A stretch of 64,000 nt of DNA from Enoplolaimus lenunculus. Its lineage: Eukaryota; Nematoda; Enoplea; Enoplida; Thoracostomopsidae. Below the pieces are notes generated by a model. That model was not told where the DNA came from, made no database searches, and was given only the letters and a program-made list of their open reading frames with translations. A program made the translations under genes and the position numbers. Positions 1-10,098 of this stretch are shown here, piece by piece. The DNA lies in NCBI GenBank assembly GCA_030248215.1, contig JASANG010000238.1, positions 124,001 through 188,000 on the forward strand, read 5' to 3'. Every line of letters starts with the position of its first letter. Position 1 is the first letter of the stretch.

Positions 1-176
1 GAAAACGCAGTCGAATAAACAATCTGTGCGCTCGCGATTCGTGTACAGAAAAAGTCGATCTGATGCGGATACGATATGCCCAAAAAGCAAAAATGATTGA
101 CAAAGTGTGCTGTGTAGTGTTTCCGGTTGCATTTATAGTTTTTAACATATGCTATTGGATTATATACAAAAATTGA
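1..176 (+). CDS. Cys-loop ligand-gated ion channel, C-terminal exon (partial)
   Basis: The frame is open from the left edge of the window to TGA at 174-176. It encodes about 57 residues: a basic stretch (end of the M3-M4 intracellular loop), then AKMIDKVCCVVFPVAFIVFN and CYWIIYKN before the stop. Known of the family: an xxIDxxSRxxFPxxFxxFNxxYW segment followed by a few residues is the M4 helix and C-terminus of anion-type pentameric receptors (GABA, glycine and glutamate-gated chloride channels). The channel is a plasma-membrane pentamer, and M4 packs against lipid on its outer face. Only this end is visible, so ligand and subtype cannot be assigned. An AATAAA lies 7 bases after the stop, consistent with the true gene end. 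The rest of the gene lies left of the window. Confidence 0.88.
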   Translation, partial: KRSRINNLCARDSCTEKVDLMRIRYAQKAKMIDKVCCVVFPVAFIVFNICYWIIYKN

Positions 177-182
177 AACTTC

Positions 183-188
183 AATAAA
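183..188 (+). terminator. Poly(A) signal of the ion channel gene
   Basis: AATAAA starts 7 bases after the channel stop codon. Cleavage probably follows within about 30 bases, near the T-rich stretch at 190-205. Seen in sequence; use as a poly(A) signal is inferred from position. Confidence 0.6.
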
Positions 189-387
189 ATTACCTTTTTG
201 TTACCGCCTTCAATCGGTGACTCTTGTTTTCACCCGTGACAATCATCGACCGGCCCAATAATCAAAGGATTATGTGATGTGGATACACAGGAACGTTTTT
301 GACAGTTCAATTCTAGGCTTGAATTTATCCTAGTTTTTATATTAGCATGGTTTACTTCGTTTTAGGAAGCAGGATGAAGTGTATATA

Positions 388-480
388 TTAGGGCCGTGAC
401 ACTAGTATAAGCATATTCCTAAGCCTAAACCGAAGCGTTATAGAATGACTTAACTTAAGGCTAAACAAAAAATTAAGGAT
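388..480 (-). repeat. TTAGGC-like dispersed repeat, reverse copy
   Basis: On the minus strand this reads GGTTTAGGCTTAGG, then AATATGCTTATAC and a GGCCCT end. It matches units near 10.66, 15.2, 16.2, 33.2, 35.3, 42.2 and 49.8 kb. The unit combines a nematode-telomere-like hexamer stretch with a conserved AATATGCTTATACTACTGTTAC tail. The flanks (189-387) hold nothing I recognise. Confidence 0.6.
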
Positions 481-596
481 GTGCCTATATCAAGTTTTTT
501 ACCGATGCTGATTTTCATTTTTCCTGAAAAACATAGTCTAAAACGCTTAAACTTATTTCATAGTAGCGCCGCGGAAAACCAATTGTCCCTGATTAA

Positions 597-2690
597 GCGA
601 ATCGAAATTGCGAGCGAAGCTCGGAGTTTCGCGAAGCGTTTTATATTTTGTGCTCGGGGGTCGAAAGGTGGATGTCTGTGTGTCCGACCGTCCGCCCGTC
701 CGTCCGAAACGAATCTCAGGAACCGCTGAACCGATTTTGATAAACCGTTTTGTTTGAAAGCTATTTATCCTAGAGGGATAACCTCGCATTGGGGTTTCAA
801 AACTTTAGGCCGTTTATTAGCTACAGGCTAATTTGCATAATTGGTTAAGTCTAAATTAATACTTTTTACTGTATTCCACTAATTATTAGAGTTGCAAGCA
901 ATCTAATTTCAGCACCAAAGGGTTTTCGGGTACAAGAAGTCAGAATAAAATGTTTATAAAAAACCAAAACCGAAAATTAAACAGTTCTCTAATAGCTAAT
1001 TTGCATATTAGCTGAATTCAGTAAGCCTAAATTAGGACTTTTTAAATTATTTCACTATTTCTTAAAGTTACAAGCAAATTCAGTACTAAATGGTTTTCTG
1101 GTGCGAAAAATATAAATAAAAGGTTTACAAACCTCCAATACCGATAATTGAATAGTAAGCTAATAGCTCATTTAAATTTTAGCTTGATTAGTAAGCCTAA
1201 ATTAGGACTTTTTATTAGGACTTTTTAAACCATTTCACTGATTATTAGGGTTGCAAGATATCAAGTTCAGTACTAAATGGTTTTCGGGTGCGAAAAATAT
1301 GAATAAATTGTTTACAAACCTCCAATACCGATAATTGAATAGTAAGCTAATAGCTCATTTGCTTTTTTTAGCTTGATTAATAAGTCTAAATTAGGACTTT
1401 TTAAATCATTTCACTGATTAGGGTCACTGAAGGGTTTTTGGGTGCGAACCATTCGAATATCTATATACCTTCAAGGACAATAATTAGTTAGCTAATAGCT
1501 AATTTGCATTTTAGCTTGATTAATAAGCCTAAATTAGGACTTTTTAAATTATTTCACTGATTATTAGGGTCACTGAAGACTTTTCGGGTGCGAGCCATCC
1601 GGATAAATTGTTTACAAACCACTCAATACCGATAATTGAATAGTTAGCTAATAGCTAATTTGAATTTTAGCTTGATTAATAAACCTAAATTAGGACTTTT
1701 TAAATCATTTCACTGTGGGCTTACAAGAAATCAAGTTCAGTACTAAATGGTTTTCGGGTGCGAAAAATATGAATAAATTGTTTACAAACCTCCAATACCG
1801 TTAATTGAATAGTAAGCTAATAGCTCATTTGAATTTTAGCTTGATTAATAAGCCTAAATTAGGACTTTTTAAATCATTTCACTGACTATTAGGGTCACTG
1901 AAGGGTTTTTGGGTGCGAACCATTCGAATAAATTGTCTATAAACCTTCAAGGACAATAATTAAATAGTTAGCTAATAGCTAATTTGCATTTTAGCTTGAT
2001 TAATAAGCCTAAATTAGGACTTTTTAAAATATTTCACTGATTATTAGGGTCACTGAAGAGTTTTTGGGTGCGAGCCATCCGGATAAACTGTTTACAAACC
2101 TACAATACCGATAATTGAATAGTTAGCAAATAGCTAATTTGCATTTTAGCTTGATTAATAAACCTAAATTAGGACTTTTTAAATTATTTCACTGATTATT
2201 AGGGTTACAAGAAATCATGTTCAGTACTAAATGGTTTTTGGGTGCGAGCGATCCGAATAAATTGTTTACAAACTTACAATACCGATAATTGATTAGTTAG
2301 CTAATAGCTAATTTGCATTTCAGCTTGATTAATAAACCTAAATTAGGACTTTTTAAAATATTTCACTAATTATTAGGGTCACTAAAGGGTTTTTGGGTTC
2401 GAGCCATTCGAATTAATTGTCTATAAACCTTCAAGGTCTATAATTAAATAGTTAGCTAATAGCTAATTTGCATATTACTTTAAATAGTTAAGCTAAATTA
2501 GAACTTTTTTAATTATTTCACTGATTATTAGGGTTACAAGCATAGTCAAATTCAGTACTAAAGAGTTTTTGTGAGGAACAAATTGTTTATAAACCTCCAA
2601 CGCCAATATTTAAAAGTTAGCTAATAGTTAATTTGCATATTAGCTTAATTACTTCGGCCTAAATTAGGACTTTTTAAGTTACTTCACAAG
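597..2690 (+). repeat. Leader plus satellite array, about 12 units of 143-190 bp
   Basis: A leader at about 597-790 contains GCTCGGAGTTTCGCGAAGCG, a CCGTCCGTCC microsatellite and GAACCGCTGAACCGATTTTG. It is followed by tandem units marked by CCTAAATTAGGACTTTTTAA at about 1024, 1194, 1384, 1526, 1684, 1854, 2008, 2163, 2337, 2492 and 2656. Spacing is therefore mostly 154-175 bp, with outliers at about 143 and 190. Other unit landmarks are AGCTAATAGCTAATTTGCAT, GGTTTTCGGGTGCGA and ACCGATAATTGAATAG. The same leader and unit recur at 36.1-37.05 kb. The short ORFs here only read across the repeat. Confidence 0.85.
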
Positions 2691-2834
2691 TAAAAATCTG
2701 GCAGAGCTCGAGGTGGGGCAAAATCAGGATGCTAAAACGATGTTTAACTTGCTAATTTTAGCAAACATCTGCAAGGTGTTGGTAAGTCGTTTGGTTTAAC
2801 GCTTATTTTTACGAGGAATTTTTATGCTCAAAAT

Positions 2835-3440
2835 TGTAACAAAATTTAACGACCGAAATTGCCGGAACCTCCGGCAGATATCCTACCAGAGCCGGATGTC
2901 GATTTTCTGCCGGAGCCAGAGTCAGACCTCCAGTTGTATCATGACATGTTCAACTAAAAACTACGTTTGGCTTTAAAGCACCCTTTCCTGCTTTCAGTAC
3001 CTTTAGCTATTGAACCAAACCAGTAAGTATTGTAGTTTCTGCATCATATTGTATTCTGATGCATATTACAGCTAAATTACCACAAGAGATAAACCCTAAT
3101 TTTCCGGCAAACTTCGTACAGAATCAAAATAAACTTAAAACTAGGACCATCACGATCATTTGGATGTAAGACTTTGTGTTAAATATTCCAACGATATCTG
3201 ACAAGCAGGGTGCAACTGGAGGTGAAATATACTGGAGCCGGAAGTCAACAAAACTTGCCGGAGCCAGAGGTCAACGAAACTTGCCGAAGCCGGAGGTGAG
3301 GCGAAATTAGGTAGTAAAAAGGATGGTTAATTGGTAAATCTTACCCATAATCTGCAATATGTTGTTTAACTTTATGCTAATTTTCCGCGAAATTTTGGAA
3401 TTCTGTACCGGAGCCGGACCTCCGGTTGTACCCTACTGAC
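2835..3440 (+). repeat. GGAG-rich dispersed repeat (CAGGGTGCAAC family)
   Basis: GCCGGAGCCGGAGGTC-type phrases recur here, with a short internal tandem of about 26 bp near 3232-3310 (GCCGGAGCCAGAGGTCAACG and variants). A unit opens with CAGGGTGCAACTGGAGG at about 3205. Related pieces lie at 4128, 9455-9560, 12040-12310, 43170-43260 (reverse), 45245-45350 and 51600. No coding potential and no clear TIR were seen, so the superfamily is unassigned. 2691-2834 and 3441-3841 hold no other recognised feature. Confidence 0.6.
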
Positions 3441-3841
3441 AAGTGATTTCAAATGGGATGACTGTTTCGCTAAAATTGAAACTTGCCGCTAGGTACACTA
3501 AGCCGACGAGGTTGTTAATCATCACACTAAACACTATAACCTTGGATACTTCTTTGGAAAGTATTCGCAACACTTTGGCAGGTAATTGTTAAATTAGCGA
3601 ATTCAAGTAAATAATATACCCTAACATTGCTTTATTTCTCGCTATGGCACAAAATAGTTGTCATCCAACTCCAGTATTTTCTGTCAGCGACTACGCCCTG
3701 GTATATATTTTCAAAACGTGTAAATTAAATTTCTACAACTGCGTAACTGTTAAAATAAGCTCCGATGAATCAACAATCAACAAATTTACTGTTATCTATA
3801 GAAATATGTTAATTACTAAACAAGATAACAACGATCAATAT

Positions 3842-5936
3842 TCACATGCTTCGTGGGACTTGCGCTTGTCGTCGCAGCACTGTTGAACCACCAGCGCCCT
3901 GAAAAATTCATATTAAAAATATAAATAAATCAACAAACAACTGAAAGTATGCAGCCGGATGCGAAAAAAATCATCGGCCTCCGGCTTCAACCACTGTTCG
4001 CAATCTAATGGCTGTATTCAAACTTTTCCTAATTTATTTTCATGGTTAAATACCATCTTGGCGGTGGAAAATTCAGACACTCGTGAGATTTCATGCATAT
4101 GCAAATTGTTTTGTACTTAATTCTTACCAGGGTGCAACCGAAAGCATGCAGCCGGATGCGACAAAAAATCATCGGCCTCCGGCTTTAACCACTGTTCGCA
4201 ATCTAAGGGCTGCATTCAAGCTTTTCATAATTTTCATTTTTAAATAACGTTTTGGCGGTGGAAAATTCATAGTCATGAAATTTCAGTTTCAGGCAATTCT
4301 GGTTTATGTTGTCAGAAGCCTCTCGATCGTGGACACAATAATTGTTTGTTACAATGAGCAGGGATGGGCGGTCTAGGCTAAAAACGAGACCGGCAATGAA
4401 AATTCTCAACCAATTTTCAGTCATTACTGAAAAAATTCTGCTCATAGGCCTCAGTTACTTCAGCAATGCAGTCACACATTTATTGAACCCTCGGCTTGCG
4501 GTCTCTATTTTAAACCACCGAGACTCAAATACCGAGATCGAGATCTGCCATATATCGAGGCGTGCCGAGACCGAGACTCCCATTTCTGACAGAGCAAAAT
4601 ACAGATTTTAAACATTTTGCAACTTTTATTACGAAGATGCGACCGGATATCGGCTCCAACAAAATATAGATGTTTCCATTCGATATTCTAGGTTGTCCGA
4701 TATTTATCGGTAAAAGACTACAACATAGCAACGTTAAACTGTTGCGTTTGTGCGTAGGATTGCAATATATTGTGCAAACTTTTGGTCAAAGTTACCAAAC
4801 TAATTTACAGGTCAGGTAGAAAAAAACAGCAAAATAATGCATATCTTCTATGCACAATGCAAAACTCACATGTAGACAACTACGTTTGGTGTCAAATTTC
4901 TAGTTATCAACGTAAAATTTTCATTCCTTCATGATAGTTTAAAACATACTCGTGGCATAAATCTTGGCGGAGGTGTTCTGTCTTTGCGCGCCTCTCTTGA
5001 ACGATTACGAACTACTTTCGAATGGATAGCACAACTTACGCAGTAGTGCAATTTGTGATATAGTTTCGGCAACGGATATTCTGGAACAAAATTTAACATG
5101 CATCGAAATCCTATTTTTAGAATAACTACAAAATTACGAATTAAAATACAACTTGCGTTCAGGGCACAATTAAATTTTAAAGTTTGGCGCACGTTACTTT
5201 TAGGACCGTGTCCTAATAAGACTCCAACGGTAGCTGCAGTTCAACTCAAAGTTTCAAATCAGAAAGTCTACTGAAACCTTTCAGAAAGTATCATATAACT
5301 TTTTTGTGATACAAGCACTGTCTTGTCTACAGACTATAAAAAATATTTGTTTATCAGTTTGCCCACAGAATTATTTAAAAAAATATGAACTTTTTGGCTG
5401 ACAATGAACTGCACGAAGTTGTTTGTTGTTATTGGAACGTTGACATAGCATGTTATACATATTACATGATCCAGAAACTTACCATCGTAAGCACAAGCAT
5501 CCGCAATATCCCTGACAGCAGCCGCTTCAACAATGTTTCGTACAACAAATTTCTTGATGGACTTATCTTTCGGACAACACCGGCCGCAGTTAGTGCAGCG
5601 CACCGGTTTAACATGCCCACGCCCTTTTTTGGAACGTCCATTGTTTCTTCGTTTTTGCGTCTGCAAATTATACATGTATATATTGAATTAAAGCAACTAT
5701 ATGAATTGGTTCAACTACATCCGCTGTCTGACATCATATAACCAAATTTCTGCAAACATCCCGGACAACCAAACAGCTATCTTTAAGAATTCACTTGGAA
5801 GAGCAAAACTACTTGAAAATATTTTGTAATTATGATCGCTGTTATAGCCATAGGAACAAATGTAACGCGTCCGTTGCACCACGCATAAAATTTGTGTGAT
5901 AAGCAGCTGCCACGAAACACAAAACGTATTTACCAT
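3842..5936 (-). CDS. RPS26: 40S ribosomal protein eS26 (RPS26), four coding exons
   Basis: Coding exons on the minus strand are 5934-5936 (ATG only), 5483-5660, 4950-5080 and 3842-3898: 369 nt, 122 residues, with phases consistent. The protein reads [83 protein letters not shown]. This is the full eS26 fold, with zinc-ligand cysteine pairs CTNC and CVSC. The protein sits on the small subunit near the mRNA exit channel. Human RPS26 also splits just after the initiator ATG, which supports the one-codon first exon (ATG then GTAAAT). The last exon gives a tail, [18 protein letters not shown], that follows the RF.PR boundary but is not conserved. Exon 1 is the least certain part; the internal exons are unambiguous. 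Confidence 0.93.
3944..4300 (+). repeat. Two-copy repeat in RPS26 intron 3
   Basis: Two copies about 197 bp apart begin AAAGTATGCAGCCGGATGCG (3944) and AAAGCATGCAGCCGGATGCG (4141). Both continue through ATCGGCCTCCGGCTT, ACCACTGTTCGCAATCTAA and TTGGCGGTGGAAAATTCA. They lie between the last two RPS26 exons. The second copy is preceded by CAGGGTGCAACCG, which links it to the GGAG-rich family. Confidence 0.75.
4359..4620 (+). mobile_element. hAT-like element fragment in RPS26 intron
   Basis: CAGGGATGGGCGGTCTAGGC at 4359 has the form of a hAT terminal inverted repeat (CAGGG start). It is followed by GAGACC and CCGAGACTC motifs to about 4600. A second start of the same kind (CAGGGATGGGCGGTCTCGG) lies at 6300 in the same orientation, but no matching right end (GCCCATCCCTG) is visible. 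Both look 3'-truncated. The right boundary given is approximate. Confidence 0.45.
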
Positions 5937-6299
5937 AGTTGTTTGAAAGGTATTAAATCCACGCAGCCAGAATAGGAATTGAAATGTTCTGTCTATTGTT
6001 TACGTACTGTAGTATGAAATTAATCTAAAACAATGTGATAAACTCCACATATTAGTTAAAAAAACTTAGTTTACCGGGCGGCTCGGACGTGAAAAAATGG
6101 TACCATGCATCACAAATAAAAACGAGTGCGAAATACTCTGTCGTGGATTAAAGCTATATACGAAATCAAGAAAATAAAGAACACAGGTTATATGAAAATT
6201 AAATTAGACGGCCATTTTTAGTTTCATAAAACGGATACGACGCTGAACGTTAATCTTCAGTAAGAAGCTTTGCTTATAGACCATGGGTAACGGCGGTAC

Positions 6300-6420
6300 C
6301 AGGGATGGGCGGTCTCGGTCTCGGCAAGTCTCTAGATTTGGCTGATTTGGGTTCAGTCTCGCTTTTCTTGAGTCTCAGTGGTTTGCAAATCTAGATGACT
6401 TATGTTTACGTTTACTCCTC
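6300..6420 (+). mobile_element. hAT-like element end, second copy
   Basis: It begins CAGGGATGGGCGGTCTCGGT and continues through GTCTCGCTTTTCTTGAGTCTC. The terminus is shared with the fragment at 4359. It lies upstream of the RPS26 start codon, in sequence without a recognised gene. Confidence 0.4.
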
Positions 6421-7047
6421 CGCTTAGGCATAGGCATGTTGAGGTTGATCACCTAGTAATGTTTTCATTAATATCGACACTGACGGCAACATAAGGTTTC
6501 AATCGTTGCGTTAGTGCCTCCATCCATAAGTGATAGATAAAAGCAAGAAATAAAGTTTGGCTACGATTTATTAGTTTAATTGTATGAATTAAACAATTAT
6601 GAGCAGAGAAAAATATTCAAAAGTTTTGGAAAAATCTCTTTACTTTCCTATCCATGTTCCTGCACTTAAAGATACAGGAACCGCAATTTTACGGTTTTGT
6701 GGAAAATGATTCGTAATCATTAGAATTCTGGAAATTTTGCCTTTGAAAATTTTTTATTTCGAAACAAATGTTTTTGCAAGTAGTTCAATTTTGTTAATAA
6801 ACTGTTTCTTATGTGTGTTCAAAACTTGGTTATGAAATGGCTGAAAATTCGCTAAGCCATTTTTTGGAGTTTTAAAAAAGTTCAATTGTAATTCTCGGTG
6901 ATGAAAAATATTCCAAATTCCGGTTCCTGTAAAGAAATTTAATTCCTGTTACTTCTTCTGTTCCGTCAAACTTTACTCAGTGTTGGAACCCTGCAATCTT
7001 ACCTTACATCCGTACACATATACAGCATCCCTGTTTTTACTTTGCAG

Positions 7048-7460
7048 GCACGTCGTTCCGGACCGTGAATTCAAGTACCCGAACTCACGGGATTGCTGTT
7101 TGCAGAGCCCGTTTCGGTGGGACCTTTATGTGGAACTACACGGTCTGCACACGCCTGTTTAATGTTTTGCCAATAGTTAAGGACCACACCGGGAAACAAA
7201 CATTGGCCGTCTTGCATCTACTACTGCACAATGTGATCGATTGCAATAACTGCATATCACTGTGCACATGTGTAGTAATCTATGCTTTTCGTACACTTAC
7301 CGTGCACAAATACGTACGGGCAGCGACTAATTTGTATGTAATCATTGCAACTACATTTACTGTGCTTGCCGGGACGTCTCATAATTCATTGTTCACCTTA
7401 TTAATGCTGTCTCAACAAAAATGTCATACAACATCGAGGCATCAAAATTCAATCTGGTAA
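7048..7460 (+). CDS. Unrecognised coding-like exon with hydrophobic segments
   Basis: A good 3' splice site (ctttgcag, AG at 7046-7047) opens a frame of about 137 codons ending at TAA 7458-7460. The product has an N-glycosylation-type site (WNYTVC), a Cys-rich hydrophobic segment (CNNCISLCTCVVIYAF) and a second (LYVIIATTFTVLAG), suggesting a small membrane protein or part of one. I do not recognise the family, and I found no upstream exon or start with confidence. It could be a chance frame. The rest of 5937-10098 holds only repeat pieces (hAT end at 6300, GGAG-rich unit at 9455-9560, TTAGGC-like stretch at 9885-9975) and no gene I can support. Confidence 0.25.
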
Positions 7461-9856
7461 AAATGAACTAATTCTATCGGGCAAAACACAACATGGCAAC
7501 TACAAAATGAATCAAATAGTTAGTCAGTCAACCTTCACAAAAATGTCAGCTGAATTAATAAACAAAAAGAAAATTGAGTTTCGCACGATATCAAGGATGA
7601 CGTATAACAAAATGTGCTGTGTACGAAACCAGCGGACGGGCCGCACATATTTATTAATACTTACAGGTGTTCAAAAAATTCAAATTATATTCAACATTCC
7701 AAAGGAAGCTGACTAGCTAGGTAGTTAACGCTGTATGACTGCAACTACATTTCGTTAAAATGTAGACAGTTTAAGAATGTAAGACTATCTGTTTCGTTAC
7801 TAGCATGAACTAATTTTCCCAATTTCGTTTCCATCACTCAGTGTTTCGAATGGATTACATTTTGGCATGTTTGATGATTAACACAGCAGTCGAGGTAATA
7901 AAAGTTTACGCAACTAGTAGGGAATACAGTTCAACTCTCGACTATTTTTATATTCATCAGACACTTTAAGCGTTTCCTGGCTGATGAAAATTCGGAAAGG
8001 CTGGGCCGCAGTATCATAACATGGTGGAAATCGGAGGTCGATTTTCTTTCTCTCCGCAAAGGAATTTAATGATTAAACACCCAAAGAATTTGAGAAATGC
8101 ACACCAAGCATAAAATTGGCAGCCGCTACCAAAGCCAGAGTCGTGAAGAATGCACTTTGCAGCTATTAACTTAATACATAGTCCTTTAGTAAGCTTCATG
8201 TGGCAGGTATCCGCGGAAGTTTCAACCGCTCAGCTCTATGAAACCTGTTTTAATATTTTCAATGTTTCGTGTTTTTCAACTATTGGCCTGCTTTTCTCAT
8301 TGTGCTCTAAACGTCTACGTCTGAAAACTTGAAGAGAGTAGGCCAGCCCAATGCGAACGCTTCCCAAAATAGTAAGTGGGAACTTCCAGCTTTAATAAAA
8401 TGCAGATGTAGTTAGATTTAAAAGACTTTTTGATGTCCAGTTTTGTAGTTAAATAATGGCGTTTTTCATAAATATATACACCGGATATGCGATATGCTAT
8501 TGTGTGAAAAATTGTTTAGAATAATAAAATTTAATTGAGGCCCTCGTATACTTTGTCCTACATTTTATTAAGAATGGTGCTTATAGCCTTGTGTTCAGGC
8601 TTTTAGGATTACCTTTAGATAAATGCTTGACTTAGGTAACCCTTTCTAAAACGTAAAGCGTAAAATTGAGCGTAAGCTAACTCTATGGTGAAAAGTGTAC
8701 CAGAGCCGAAAGTGAAAATATTCGGCGGTTTGTTTATATGTGTTTCAATTAACGCTATGGCCTTAATTTAATTCTGCATTTACTCTATATATTAAGTGCT
8801 TACGAGCCAAAACATAACAGATGTTCTGTTTTTTATTCTTCACTTTAATCTAAAAACAAATGGATTGAAACATGATATTTGTTGAAATTCCGTTTAATTT
8901 AAAAATTCATTTATATAGAAATGTGTTTTAAATTTCGTGAAACGTTCCTTTGCCTTTTGTTTTATCAGTAGTCTCTTGGAAATTTGAGCCTGAGCATACC
9001 TTGTCTACAAAAGCTTCGCTTTATTCCTAGATTTGCATATAAATATATTGTACAGCTTTATTTTTTAAAACCTCACGTTAAATACCAATTGTTTTTATAT
9101 AAGTAAATTAAAGGTTTAAGCACAAAATTTGGAATGAATCTGGATGTGATGTTGCAACCAGGGTGCATCAGAAAATTACAAATACCGAAAACGGAATTGG
9201 AACGAAATGTAGAAATAGTATATAGACATTTTCGACCATAAACCAGGAACGCATAGAGGATACTGACTAGTGAACACAGCAAACTTACAACGAACTATTT
9301 TAACATTTGTCCTCAAAGTCTGAAATCCAAAAGCTTGTGAACGCCATTCAATCTTTTTATTCATAAACTTTGTTTACTGAACGGCAAGAATCACTAAGGA
9401 CCTTTACTGTTAACTAACAATACAATAAATAATAAATTGAAAAATTTTTACTACTGAAATTGCAATAACCTCCGGAAAAAATTCTACCGCAACTGAAACT
9501 AAAGCTAGAGGTCGATTTTCTGTCGAAGCCGGAGGCAATCATCTAGTTGTACCCTACAAAAAATGTTTGTAATTCTGGCCAAACCAAAACGTTGGAACTG
9601 GTCTTATTTGCGACAAAAACATGCACACAGCCAACTAACAAGGCTAGTTAGGGCGAAAAAATTTCTAGTGGGGTATATATGTGATAATCAAATACAGCTT
9701 GCAATATCGGAATTTACATTGTGCCAAATTCTGAGGCCAGCTCCCATTGTTGTGACTTCGGCTCTCCCAAAGCTCTCAGGATGACTGAAACCAACCCGGC
9801 CTTTTTGTTTATACGGGTATGCGCAAGATAAAAAATATTACAGTTGCGAATCTCCG

Positions 9857-9985
9857 AGAATTCGTCGCTGGACAACTTGTCGCCTAACAGTGTCCTAATC
9901 TTAAAACCTATGAATTAAAGCGTAATCCTGAACTTAATTTTAAGCCTAATAAAGGCTAACCTAAGCATAATGATAAGCGACGAAT
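9857..9985 (+). repeat. GACAACTTGTC/TAAGCC dispersed repeat
   Basis: The palindrome GACAACTTGTC, then CAGTGTCCTAA, TAAGCCTAA and CTAAGCATAATGAT, recurs at 17402-17515 with the same order of parts. It lies just upstream of receptor gene A. The hexamer-like TAAGCC phrases place it close to the TTAGGC-like family. Confidence 0.5.
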
Positions 9986-10098
9986 TTTCGAGCCGATAAA
10001 ATTTCTGAGTACAAGTTTACCGAGCTGCATTACAGGTAATTCTTTTAATATAAGGAACTCGAGTCGAATTATACACAACAAATATACTGTGGAAATAA

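Noticed and set aside
481-789. ORFs on both strands over the satellite leader
   Set aside because: They coincide with a repeated leader and its CCGTCC microsatellite, which recurs at 36.1 kb. Repeat sequence, not a gene.
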